Source: JACVRW01 sp963819635
GTDB lineage: Bacteria; Actinomycetota; Thermoleophilia; Solirubrobacterales; Thermoleophilaceae
NCBI GenBank assembly: GCA_963819635.1
Contig: CAWFWX010000005.1
Coordinates: 248,001-312,000, forward strand
Reading direction: 5' to 3'
Length of the DNA stretch: 64,000 nt
The translations under genes were made by a program, and so were the position numbers. A model generated the notes under the pieces. It did no database searches. It was not told where the DNA came from and worked only from the letters and a program-made list of their open reading frames with translations. Shown piece by piece: positions 1 to 7,414 of this stretch (within the stretch, counting starts at the first letter, position 1; each line of letters starts with the position of its first letter).

Positions 1-789
1 CGGAGGCGCTGCGGCGCCTGCACGACTTCCAGCGCTCGCTCGGGCTCGGCTCGGAGTGGCTCACTCCGTCGCGCTGCCGCGCGCTCGAGCCGGGCCTCGC
101 GCCGAGCATCGCCGGAGGCATCCTCGCGCCGCAGGATGGGAGCGCCGACCCGCGCGCGACGGTGCGCGCCCTCGCGCGCGCGGCCGAGGAGGTCGAGCTC
201 GGCGTCGAGGTGGAGACGATCGAGCACGACGGCTCGGCTGTCACGGGCGTCCGGACCTCAGCCGGGACGATCGAGTGTGAACAGGTGGTGGTGGCCGCGG
301 GGCCCTGGAGCGCGGCGCTTGCGCCGACCGGGGAGGGGCCGCCGGTGCGACCGGTGAAGGGGCAGATCCTGGAGCTGCGCACGCGCGGCTCGACGCCGCG
401 AGCCGTTCGAGCGCGTGCTGCGCACGCCGCGCTGCTATCTCGTCTCGCGCGGTGACGGCCGCGTGGTGCTCGGGGCGACCGTCGAGGAGCAGGGGTTCGA
501 CACGGCGGTGACCGCCGACGGCGTCTTCCGCCTTCTCGAGGCCGCCCGGGAGGTGCTGCCCGAGGTCGGCGAGCTGGAGCTGGTGGCGGCGCGTGCGGGC
601 CTCCGGCCTACCACCCCGGACAACGCCCCCGTTGTGGGACCGGGAGAGCTCGAGGGCCTCATCTGGGCAACCGGCCACTGGCGAAACGGCGTGCTGCTGG
701 CGCCGCTCACCGGCGACACGGTGGCTGGATTGTTAACGCACGATGAGGGGTCTGACCCCTTGAGGCTTGTCGAGGGTTTGCGCTCGTGA
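1..789 (+). CDS. thiO: Glycine oxidase ThiO, 5'-partial, with one apparent +1 frameshift
   Basis: C-terminal part of an FAD-dependent amine oxidase that makes iminoglycine for the thiamine thiazole ring. The N-terminal FAD-binding end lies before the window. From base 3 the frame reads through LAPQDGSADPRA and VVVAAGPWS, typical of DAO-family oxidases. The tail carries LRPTTPDNAPVVGP and WATGHWRNGVLLAP, which are ThiO hallmarks. The reading frame shifts near 396-400: upstream codons start at positions divisible by 3, and downstream ones are one base later. Removing one base of the 'ccgcg' run restores a continuous protein (...STPEPFERVLRTPRCYLV). The next gene, thiS, overlaps the stop by 4 nt, so this is a thiOSG operon. 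The frameshift is probably a sequence error. Confidence 0.85.
746..760. repeat. AGGGGTC-T-GACCCCT palindrome inside the 3' end of thiO
   Basis: A perfect 7-bp inverted repeat around a single T. It lies within the last ~45 bases of thiO and encodes the variable C-terminal residues of that protein. GGGGTC/GACCCC palindromes are common as dispersed REP-like elements in some bacterial genomes. Only one copy is seen in this window, so calling it a mobile repeat is inference. Confidence 0.4.
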
Positions 790-995
790 CCGTCGTGACC
801 CTCAACGGAGAGCGGCGGGAGCTCGGCGAGCGCGCCACGGTCGAGGCCGCCGTTCGCGCGGCCGGCGCTCCCGACGGTCGCGGCGTCGCGGTCGCGCTGG
901 ACGGCGAGGTCGTGCCGCGCGGCGAGTGGGCCACGACGGAGGTGTTGGAGGGCCAGCAGGTCGAGGTGCTCCACGCGGTCCAGGGAGGCGCATGA
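786..995 (+). CDS. thiS: Sulfur carrier protein ThiS
   Basis: A 69-residue beta-grasp protein that carries the thiocarboxylate sulfur for thiazole synthesis. It has the expected small size, the MTVVTLNGERREL start and the VALDGEVVPRGEW segment typical of ThiS. GTG start overlapping the thiO stop (GTGA), and the ATG of thiG overlaps its own stop, so translation is coupled. The protein ends VQGGA: one alanine follows the di-glycine that must be C-terminal for adenylation by ThiF. Either the last residue is trimmed by a protease or this lineage tolerates it. The identity is well supported by position and sequence. Confidence 0.9.
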   Translation: MTVVTLNGERRELGERATVEAAVRAAGAPDGRGVAVALDGEVVPRGEWATTEVLEGQQVEVLHAVQGGA

Positions 996-1792
996 GCTCG
1001 TTCGAGATCGCCGGCCGTCCGCTCGAGTCGAGGCTGATCCTCGGCACCGGCGGGTTCCGGAACCTCCAGGTGATGGCCGAGGCTGCGCGCGAGTCGGGCG
1101 CGGAGCTCGCGACGGTCGCGATGCGGCGTGTGGACGCGAGCGCGCGCGGCTCGATCGTCGAGGTGCTGGAGGAAGCCGGCCTCGAGGTGCTCCCGAACAC
1201 CGCCGGTTGCTTCACCGCGCGCGACGCGGTCACGACCGCCAGGCTCGCCCGCGAGGCGCTCGGGACGGACTGGGTGAAGCTCGAGGTGATCGGCGACGAC
1301 CGCACGCTCCTGCCGGATCCGGCCGAGCTGCTCGTCGCGGCCGAGGAGCTCGTGGCCGACGGGTTCACCGTGCTGCCTTACACGAACGACGACCCGATCC
1401 TCGCTCGCCGCCTCGAGGACGCCGGTTGCGCCGCGGTGATGCCGCTCGGCTCGCCCATCGGCAGCGGCATGGGGATCAACAACCCGTACAACCTGCGGCT
1501 GATCGTGGAGCAGGCGCGGGTCCCCGTGATCCTGGACGCCGGAGTGGGCACCGCATCGGACGCCGCGCTCGCGATGGAGATGGGCTGCGACGCCGTCCTG
1601 CTCGCAAGCGCGATCTCGCGCGCGGCCGACCCGCCGGCCATGGCACGCGCGATGCGGAAGGCCATCGAGGCGGGTCGCGAGGCGCGCGAGGCCGGGCGCA
1701 TCCCGCGGCGGCTCTATGCCCAGGCTTCCTCTCCCGAGGAGGGGCTGCCCGAGCTCGAGCCCGAGGCGCAGGGCGCTTCCGGCCAGCCGTGA
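992..1792 (+). CDS. thiG: Thiazole synthase ThiG
   Basis: 266-residue TIM-barrel enzyme that condenses deoxyxylulose 5-phosphate, dehydroglycine and ThiS-thiocarboxylate into the thiazole phosphate. Recognisable blocks are LILGTGGFRN near the N-terminus (residues ~15-24), KLEVIGDDRTLLPD (the lysine forms the Schiff base with DXP), VLPYTNDDPILARRL, AVMPLGSPIGSG and VILDAGVGTASDAA. Length is normal for the family. ATG at 992 overlaps the thiS stop; the downstream NTF2-like ORF overlaps its own stop by 4 nt. Confidence 0.96.
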   Translation: MSSFEIAGRPLESRLILGTGGFRNLQVMAEAARESGAELATVAMRRVDASARGSIVEVLEEAGLEVLPNTAGCFTARDAVTTARLAREALGTDWVKLEVIGDDRTLLPDPAELLVAAEELVADGFTVLPYTNDDPILARRLEDAGCAAVMPLGSPIGSGMGINNPYNLRLIVEQARVPVILDAGVGTASDAALAMEMGCDAVLLASAISRAADPPAMARAMRKAIEAGREAREAGRIPRRLYAQASSPEEGLPELEPEAQGASGQP

Positions 1793-2277
1793 GCACCGAG
1801 CTCGAGCGCGGCGCGGTGGACTCGCTCGCGGCGAGCTGGCGCGCAGGTTGGGAGGGTGCCGGGTTCGAGCCCTGCTGCACGCCCGACGTGACCTATGAGG
1901 ACCCCGTCGCCGTCGATCTCCTGCGCGGGGTCGAGGCGCTCGACGCCCACGCCACCCGCCTTCGCCAGGCGTTCCCGGACCTGCGCGTCGAGGCGACCGC
2001 GCCGCCGCTCTTCCGCGGCACGCACGCGTGCGTCCCATGGCGCGCGCTCGGCACGCACCAGGGCGACATGGGCCAGATGGTGCCCGCGACTGACCGCTTC
2101 GTGACCCTCCACGGGCTCCACTACCTGGAGCTGAGCGACGGCAGCGTCCGGCGCGCCCGCGGCTTCTTCGACCTCTACGACGCCGCCACCCAGCTCGGCC
2201 TGCTGCCCACCCGGGGCGGGCTCGGCGAGACCGCGCTGCTGCTGCTGCGCGGTTTCGGAGTGCGGCGAAGAACCTAG
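1789..2277 (+). CDS. SnoaL/NTF2-like protein
   Basis: 162 residues from a GTG that overlaps the thiG stop. The pattern of a short helix followed by CTPDVTYEDPVAVDLLRGVEALDAHATRLRQAFPDLR matches the SnoaL-like polyketide-cyclase/ester-cyclase fold. In that fold a small alpha+beta cone binds hydrophobic ligands. No catalytic residue can be assigned with confidence. Its overlap with thiG suggests co-transcription with the thiazole genes, but a role in thiamine synthesis is not established. It ends with a leucine-rich helix and a basic tail. Confidence 0.75.
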   Translation: MSTELERGAVDSLAASWRAGWEGAGFEPCCTPDVTYEDPVAVDLLRGVEALDAHATRLRQAFPDLRVEATAPPLFRGTHACVPWRALGTHQGDMGQMVPATDRFVTLHGLHYLELSDGSVRRARGFFDLYDAATQLGLLPTRGGLGETALLLLRGFGVRRRT

Positions 2278-2321
2278 GCCGGCCAGGTGCCGCGGGGGAC
2301 CGGGGGCGCGAGCCCCCGGAC

Positions 2322-2735
2322 TTATTTCACGGTGATCGTGCCGGCCATGCCTGGCGCGTGCACGTGGCAGACGAAGTCGTACTTGCCGGGCTCGTCCAGC
2401 TTCAGCTCGAAGGTGTCGCCCTGCTGCATGCCGCCGTCCGGTCCGGACGAGAAGTCGCCGCCGGGCCCCGACTCCTTGTGCACGTCGTGCGGGATCGCCT
2501 CGTCGTTCGTGAACGTGATCGTCTCGCCTGGCTTGACGGTGATGTCCTTCGGGTCGAACTGGATGTTCTGCATGCCGACCTGAACGCCGCCACCGCCACC
2601 GCCGCCCGTGTCGGAGGGCTGCTCGGTCGTGGCGGCACCACCGCCGCCACCGCCACCGTCGTCGTCATCGTCCCCGCCACAGGCCACGAGGCCGAGGGCG
2701 AGGCAGGCGAGCGTGAGGGCGAGCAGCTTCGTCAT
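2322..2735 (-). CDS. Cupredoxin-domain lipoprotein (plastocyanin/amicyanin-like)
   Basis: 137-residue secreted blue-copper protein. The lipobox LGLVAC sits at residues ~15-20 and is followed by an acidic then glycine-rich linker. The C-terminal ~90 residues form the cupredoxin domain (FDPKDITVKPGETITFTND). Type-1 copper ligands are visible: His in IPHDVH and Cys-His-Met in FVCHVHAPGM. A role in electron transfer at the outer face of the membrane is expected. The start at 2735 is chosen because it gives a proper signal peptide (MTKLLALTLACLALGLVAC) and overlaps the argF stop by 4 nt, implying translational coupling to argF. Confidence 0.88.
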   Translation of the reverse strand: MTKLLALTLACLALGLVACGGDDDDDGGGGGGGAATTEQPSDTGGGGGGGVQVGMQNIQFDPKDITVKPGETITFTNDEAIPHDVHKESGPGGDFSSGPDGGMQQGDTFELKLDEPGKYDFVCHVHAPGMAGTITVK

Positions 2736-3598
2736 GGCGCGAACAGTAGATGCTCGAGTAGGGCCTTCTGGGCGTGCAGCCGGTTCTCGGCCTCGTCCCA
2801 CGCGGCTGAGCGCTCGCCGTAGAGCATGTCCTCGGTGATCTCCTCACCGGGGTGCGCAGGCAGGCAGTGGAGCACGATCGCGTCGTCGCGCGCGTGCGCC
2901 AGCAATTCGGCGTCGATGCGGTAGGGCGCGAGCAGCCGGCGCCGCCGGTCGGCGTCCTCCTCGTCGCCCATGCTCACCCAGACGTCGGTGTAGAGAGCAT
3001 GGGCGCCGCGAGCCGCGTCCGCCGGATCCACCACGGGAAGCCCCGGCAGCGACAGCTCGGGCGGCGAGGCGACCACGACCTCGACGCCCGCGATCTCACC
3101 GGCGATCATCAGCGAGCGCGCCATGTTGTTGCCGTCACCAACGTAGGCGAGCTTGAGGCCCTCGAGCGTGCCGAACCGCTCGCGCAGGGTCATGAGGTCG
3201 GCGAGCGCCTGGCAGGGGTGGTGCTCCTGGGTGAGCATGTTGATCACGGGGATCGACGAGTGCCGGGCGAGCTCCTCGACGAGCTCGTGCGGGCCGGTGC
3301 GCACGCCGATCGCGTGCACCATGCGCGAGAGGACGAGCGCCACGTCGCGCGGCGACTCGCCGCGAGCCATCTGAAGCTCGCCCTGCCGCAGCACGACCGC
3401 GTTGCCGCCAAGCTCGTACACGCCGGTCTCGAACGAGACGCGCGTGCGGGTGGACGGCTTGTCGAACACGAGCGCGACGGAGCGTCCCTCGAGTGCACGT
3501 GACGAGAGCCGGTCCGCCTTCAGCTCGCTTGCGCGCGCGAGCAGGCGCTGCTGCTCCTCAGTCGTAAGCTCCGCGCCGGTTAGGAAGTGCTTGGGCAT
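2732..3598 (-). CDS. argF: Ornithine carbamoyltransferase
   Basis: 288-residue enzyme joining carbamoyl phosphate and ornithine to citrulline in arginine synthesis. The carbamoyl-phosphate loop STRTR is at residues 49-53, HPCQALAD at ~127-134, the ornithine-specific DVWVSMG loop at ~205-211, and HCLPAHPGEE at ~244-253. Length is slightly short for the family (about 300-310). The start MPKHFLTGAEL is typical of the family and fixes the N-terminus. Its ATG overlaps the ATG of the divergent exonuclease-like gene in one CATG, so there is no intergenic promoter space. No other arg genes or ArgR boxes are visible here. Confidence 0.95.
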   Translation of the reverse strand: MPKHFLTGAELTTEEQQRLLARASELKADRLSSRALEGRSVALVFDKPSTRTRVSFETGVYELGGNAVVLRQGELQMARGESPRDVALVLSRMVHAIGVRTGPHELVEELARHSSIPVINMLTQEHHPCQALADLMTLRERFGTLEGLKLAYVGDGNNMARSLMIAGEIAGVEVVVASPPELSLPGLPVVDPADAARGAHALYTDVWVSMGDEEDADRRRRLLAPYRIDAELLAHARDDAIVLHCLPAHPGEEITEDMLYGERSAAWDEAENRLHAQKALLEHLLFAP

Positions 3599-4412
3599 GC
3601 GAGTTCTCAGCTGGAATCTCTACCACGGGCGTGACTTCCCTCCCGACCAGGCGCTGTTCACGCTCCGCTCCCGCCTGCTCGGCATCACCGAGGTGGGCGA
3701 GACGCACGTCCAGGTGAATCGCGTTCTGCGCGACGAGTTCGCCGGCTGGATCGCCCGCGAGGACTGGGACGTGGCGATGCTCCAGGAGGCGCCGCCGCTC
3801 TGGTTCCGGCAGCTGGGCAGCCGTGCCGGGGCGAACGGGGTCCGGGCCCTGACATCGCGGAACATCGTCCCGGGCCTGCAGCGGCTGGCCGCGAACCTGA
3901 ATCCCGACCTGATCGGCTCGTGGGAGGGCGGCTCGAACCAGCTCTTCGTGCGTGCGCCGGGACGGATCCTCGAGCACCGAAAGCTGACCCTGACGCGCCG
4001 GCCGGAGCGGCGCACCATGGTCTGGGCGCGGGTGCGCCTCGCCGACGGAGGTGTCGTCTCCGTCGCCAACCTCCACGCGTCCGCTGGGCTGCCCGACAAG
4101 GCGGCTGGAGAGCTCCTTGCGGCCGCGGCGAGTGCCGTCACGTGGTCGGGCGCCGATCCGCTCGTCTTCGGTGGCGACACCAACGTGCGGCCGGCGCGCG
4201 ACCCCGAGGTCTTCGACCAGCTCCGCGAGCGCTTCGACCTCGGCGATCCGACCGGCCCTCAGGCGATCGACCACGTACTCGCACGCGGTCTCCAGGCCGT
4301 CGAGCGGCCGCGGCGGCTACCGCCGGAGCGCCGCGAGCTGCCCGACCGCGACGGACTCCGGCTTCGCCTCTCCGACCACGCGCCGGTCATCGCGAGCTTC
4401 GAGGTGAGATAG
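3597..4412 (+). CDS. Endonuclease/exonuclease/phosphatase-fold protein
   Basis: 271 residues of the EEP (DNase I/exonuclease III-like) fold. Motifs in order: MRVLSWNLYHGRD at the very start (metal-binding Asn), WDVAMLQEAPP (catalytic Glu), VSVANLHASAG (His), LVFGGDTNV (Asp/Asn), and the C-terminal LSDHAPVIASFEV with the catalytic Asp-His pair. A secretion signal is absent, so it is cytoplasmic. The substrate (DNA, phosphoinositide or other phosphodiester) cannot be told from sequence. The start is fixed by the motif beginning at residue 3. Confidence 0.88.
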   Translation: MRVLSWNLYHGRDFPPDQALFTLRSRLLGITEVGETHVQVNRVLRDEFAGWIAREDWDVAMLQEAPPLWFRQLGSRAGANGVRALTSRNIVPGLQRLAANLNPDLIGSWEGGSNQLFVRAPGRILEHRKLTLTRRPERRTMVWARVRLADGGVVSVANLHASAGLPDKAAGELLAAAASAVTWSGADPLVFGGDTNVRPARDPEVFDQLRERFDLGDPTGPQAIDHVLARGLQAVERPRRLPPERRELPDRDGLRLRLSDHAPVIASFEVR

Positions 4413-4467
4413 TCCTCGTTTCGGGGGAGAGTCACGACACGGTTCGCGGGACTAGGAGGGGAAGCAG

Positions 4468-5406
4468 ATGGCTGACGGCAAGAGCAGCGGTGGTTCGGGA
4501 GGCAGGAAGAAGTCGAGCGGGTCGAGCCGATCGGGCAGCGGCCGCTCCTCGAGCAGCCGGTCGTCGGGCGCGCGCTCCTCGAGCAGCCGCTCCACCGGTG
4601 GGCGCTCGTCCGCGAGCCGGAGCCGCTCGGCCTCGAGCTCGCGCAGCCGCTCCGCGTCGAGCTCACGCTCGTCCGGCTCGAGCACGCGCTCGTCAGGCTC
4701 GAGCTCACGCTCGTCCGGCTCGAGCTCGGCCGCGAAGCGGAGCGCCGCCGCCAAGAAGGGCGGGCAGGCACGCGGGCGCCAGCAGACGGCACGGAAGGCC
4801 GCCAAGACGACCTCGCGGGCGGCCGGACGCGGCGCACGCAGCGCGGGCGTCGAGGCCAAGACCGTCGCCGAGTTCCGCGAGGCGCTTCGCAAGAACCTGA
4901 TCGGGCCGATGGAGATGGTGCTGCTCACGCGCGAGCGGATCGAGGAGGCGCTGAGCGAGGCCGTGGACCGCGGCCGGATGACGTCGACCGACGCGCAGCA
5001 CCTCGCGAGCGGTCTGCTCGACCGGGGTCGCAAGCAGACGAACGAGGTGCTGAAGGACCTCGAGGGCCTGCTGTCGCGCGGCCGCGGCGAGATCGAGGGC
5101 CGCACATCTGGGGTGCGCAAGGCCGCCGGCGGAGCCGTGGGTGCGGCGCGCGGCCAGGCGTCGGGCGCTCGCAAGCGCGCCGTCAAGGCGGCGTCGACGC
5201 CGCTGGCGCAGGCCGATCGCGCGCGTCGCGCCGCAGGGGTCGGGCCGAACTTCCCGATCCTCGCGTACGACGACCTGACCGCCGACCAGGTGGTGACCAG
5301 GCTCAGCGACCTGACGGCCGCCGAGCTGCGCAAGGTGCGCGACTACGAGCGCCGCAACGCGAACCGCAAGACGGTCCTGAACTCGATCGAGTCGAAGCTG
5401 AGCTAG
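4468..5406 (+). CDS. Ser/Arg-rich phasin-like protein
   Basis: 312-residue protein with a strong ribosome site (AGGAGGGG at 4454-4461). Residues ~1-90 are almost only Ser, Arg and Gly (SR/RS dipeptides), then ~35 residues rich in Ala, Lys and Arg. The region ~125-215 is helical, with FREALRKNLIGPMEMVLLTRERIEEALSE resembling polyhydroxyalkanoate granule phasins or phasin regulators. The C-terminus carries a compact DYERRNANRKTVL domain often seen at the end of actinobacterial helix-rich proteins. The tail is DNA-binding-like in charge. Function is not known; a nucleoid- or granule-associated role is inference. Confidence 0.75.
   Translation: MADGKSSGGSGGRKKSSGSSRSGSGRSSSSRSSGARSSSSRSTGGRSSASRSRSASSSRSRSASSSRSSGSSTRSSGSSSRSSGSSSAAKRSAAAKKGGQARGRQQTARKAAKTTSRAAGRGARSAGVEAKTVAEFREALRKNLIGPMEMVLLTRERIEEALSEAVDRGRMTSTDAQHLASGLLDRGRKQTNEVLKDLEGLLSRGRGEIEGRTSGVRKAAGGAVGAARGQASGARKRAVKAASTPLAQADRARRAAGVGPNFPILAYDDLTADQVVTRLSDLTAAELRKVRDYERRNANRKTVLNSIESKLS
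4657..4719 (+). repeat. Three tandem 21-bp coding repeats
   Basis: Units start at 4657, 4678 and 4699, each encoding a seven-residue S-[ST]-R-S-S-G-S repeat in the Ser/Arg-rich head of the preceding protein. The first and third units look identical at the DNA level. Recent slippage or recombination may have expanded the domain. Confidence 0.8.
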
Positions 5407-5436
5407 GACGTAGGCGGCCTGCGACTATTGGGCGTC

Positions 5437-6807
5437 GTGGAAGGCGCCCAGCAACAGGCTGCCCGGCCGCGCCCTCGCAGGGGCGACGAGCTCGAGCTGA
5501 CGATCGATCGCCTCGCCTATGGCGGGGCCGGCGTCGCGCGCACCGAGACGGGCTACGTCGTGTTCGTGCGTGGCGCTGTGCCGGGCGACCGCGTGCATGC
5601 CCGGATCGGGAAGTCGAAGCGCTCGTGGGCCGAGGCGGAGCTCCTCGACCTGCTCGAGCCGAGCCCCGACCGCGTCGAGCCGGAGACCCCGCATCCGGGT
5701 GCGCCGTGGCAGGTGCTCCCCTACGAGCGCCAGCTCGAGGAGAAGGAGGCGCAGGTCCGCGACGCCCTGACCCGGATCGGCCGCTTCGACGACCCGCCGG
5801 TCGAGCCGATCGTCCCGGCGGTCGAGCGGCTGCGCTACCGCAACAAGCTCGAGTACTCCTTCGGCGAGGACGAGGGCGGCGAGCTCGTCCTGGGCTTTCA
5901 CAGGCCTGGCCGGTGGGATCTGATCGACGACGTGGAGGACGACATCCTCGCCTCCGAGCGCATCAACGAGGTGCGCGAGGCGGTGAAGACCTGGTGCCGC
6001 GAGGAGGGCCTCGACGCCTGGGATCGCGACGATCAGCTCGGCCTGCTCCGCAACCTCGTCGTGCGCGAGGGCCGCCGCACCGGACAGGTTCACGCGCGGC
6101 TCGTCACGAGCCCCGGCTCCGAGTTCCGGATCGACGAGCTCGCGGCAGCGACCCCGGCGGACTCGTTCCTATGGACGCGCGCCGAGGGCGTGGCGGAGAC
6201 CACCTACGGCGGCGACACGCGGGTCGTGAAGGGCTCCGCTGTCCTCGAGGAGGAGCTCTCAGGCCTCCGCTTCCGCATCTCGCCGGACGCCTTCTTCCAG
6301 ACCAACACCGAGATGGCGGAGCACCTCTACGGAGTGGCGGCGGAGTTCGCCGGCCTGAGCGGGCGCGAGAAGGTCCTCGACCTGTTCTGCGGGATCGGGA
6401 CGATCTCGCTCGTCCTGGCGCTCGACGCCTCCGAGGTCTGGGGGGTGGAGCTGATCGAGGACGCGGTGGCGGACGCGATCGAGAACGCGAAGCTGAACGG
6501 GGTCGACAACGCGCGCTTCTTCGCCGGCGACGTCCGGCTCGTGATGCGCGAGCTGCTCGAGCGCTCGGGCAGCCCGGACGTGGTCGTGGTCGACCCGCCC
6601 CGGGCGGGGCTCTCGCAGAAGGTCGTCCGCCGGATCATCGAGGCCGAAGCGGAGCGGATCGTGTACGTCTCGTGCAACCCGACGACGCTGGCGCCGAACG
6701 CCCGGCAGCTCGTGGACGACGGCGGCTACACGCTGAAGGCGGTCAGGCCCGTCGACATGTTCCCGCAGACGCCGCACATCGAGTGCGTCGCGCTGCTCGA
6801 GCGCTAG
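5437..6807 (+). CDS. 23S rRNA (uracil-5)-methyltransferase, RlmD/TrmA family
   Basis: About 456-residue SAM-dependent RNA uracil methyltransferase. An N-terminal TRAM-like beta domain is followed by a central RNA-binding part. The SAM site VLDLFCGIGTISL and DPPRAGLSQKVV are clear, and the catalytic cysteine is in IVYVSCNPTTLAPN. The C-terminus HIECVALLER is the family signature. The four cysteines that bind an iron-sulfur cluster in E. coli RlmD are absent; the matching segment reads HPGAPWQVLPYERQ. The start is uncertain: GTG 5437 is taken, with TTG 5428 in frame just upstream. Its stop overlaps the stop of the convergent small gene at CTAG. Confidence 0.9.
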   Translation: MEGAQQQAARPRPRRGDELELTIDRLAYGGAGVARTETGYVVFVRGAVPGDRVHARIGKSKRSWAEAELLDLLEPSPDRVEPETPHPGAPWQVLPYERQLEEKEAQVRDALTRIGRFDDPPVEPIVPAVERLRYRNKLEYSFGEDEGGELVLGFHRPGRWDLIDDVEDDILASERINEVREAVKTWCREEGLDAWDRDDQLGLLRNLVVREGRRTGQVHARLVTSPGSEFRIDELAAATPADSFLWTRAEGVAETTYGGDTRVVKGSAVLEEELSGLRFRISPDAFFQTNTEMAEHLYGVAAEFAGLSGREKVLDLFCGIGTISLVLALDASEVWGVELIEDAVADAIENAKLNGVDNARFFAGDVRLVMRELLERSGSPDVVVVDPPRAGLSQKVVRRIIEAEAERIVYVSCNPTTLAPNARQLVDDGGYTLKAVRPVDMFPQTPHIECVALLER

Positions 6808-6971
6808 ACGTCGTCCTCCAGGCGGATCTCCTCCGCCGCGTGCACGCTGCAGAGGAACGGCCCACCTGTCTCGAGCGAGGCCTTGATCTCCTCGTCCGTG
6901 AGCTTCGTGCCGCACTCCGCGCAGGTGCGCTCGATGACCGGGTCGACTCCCACGTGCTCCTCGAGGTCCAT
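6804..6971 (-). CDS. Small cysteine-containing (zinc-ribbon-like) protein
   Basis: 55-residue acidic protein starting MDLEEHVGVDPV. It has CAECG near residue 18 and FLCSVH near residue 40, a likely CxxC...CxxH metal site. It begins on the base after the stop of the upstream 140-residue gene, so the two are almost certainly co-translated. It ends by overlapping the convergent methyltransferase stop. No family name is assigned. Confidence 0.65.
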   Translation of the reverse strand: MDLEEHVGVDPVIERTCAECGTKLTDEEIKASLETGGPFLCSVHAAEEIRLEDDV

Positions 6972-7394
6972 TCAGCTCTCGCTTCCGACGACGTGCGTCA
7001 CGGGGAGCCCGGTGGCCGCCTTCGCCTTGCGCGGCAGGTCCACCCGGAGCCACTTGGATATGTGCAGCGGGAGCGTCGAGACGATCACCTCGTCGTACTC
7101 GCTGAAGTTGCACTCGTCCTGGATGGCTGCCAGCGGATCGGGATCGCCGACCTTGGCGTTCTCCACGTTCAGGCCCTCCACGCGCAGCTCCTCGACGAAC
7201 GCCGCTCGGTGGTGCTCGGCCTCTTCGCCGCCACCGTGCATGTCCGCCGCCCAGCTCAGCCCGTGCGGCGTCGAGGGGATCACGAGCGTGAACGCACACG
7301 GGCCCTGCAGCGTCCTCGTGCGGAGCGCGTCGAGCAGCTCCGGGGACTCCGCGGTGCGGTTCGCGACGACCAAGACACGGGCCTCGGCGGCCAT
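6972..7394 (-). CDS. Conserved hypothetical protein, Rossmann/USP-like
   Basis: 140 residues. The pattern ARVLVVANRTAESPELLDAL, then a glycine/histidine segment (MHGGGEEAEH), NVENAKVGDPDPLAAIQDE and EVIVSTLPLHISKWLRVDLP, suggests an alpha/beta nucleotide-binding fold. It resembles universal stress proteins, but no ATP-binding GxxGx9G(S/T) motif is present. A signal peptide and membrane segments are absent. It is abutted by the small zinc-ribbon-like gene downstream. I do not recognise a precise function. Confidence 0.65.
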   Translation of the reverse strand: MAAEARVLVVANRTAESPELLDALRTRTLQGPCAFTLVIPSTPHGLSWAADMHGGGEEAEHHRAAFVEELRVEGLNVENAKVGDPDPLAAIQDECNFSEYDEVIVSTLPLHISKWLRVDLPRKAKAATGLPVTHVVGSES

Positions 7395-7414
7395 GCAGGA
7401 AGCGTACTCTCCGG

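Noticed and set aside
707..2038. Long minus-strand open frame opposite thiS-thiG
   Set aside because: Arg/His-rich shadow of thiG in the opposite frame; no domain, and the plus strand has clear thiazole genes.
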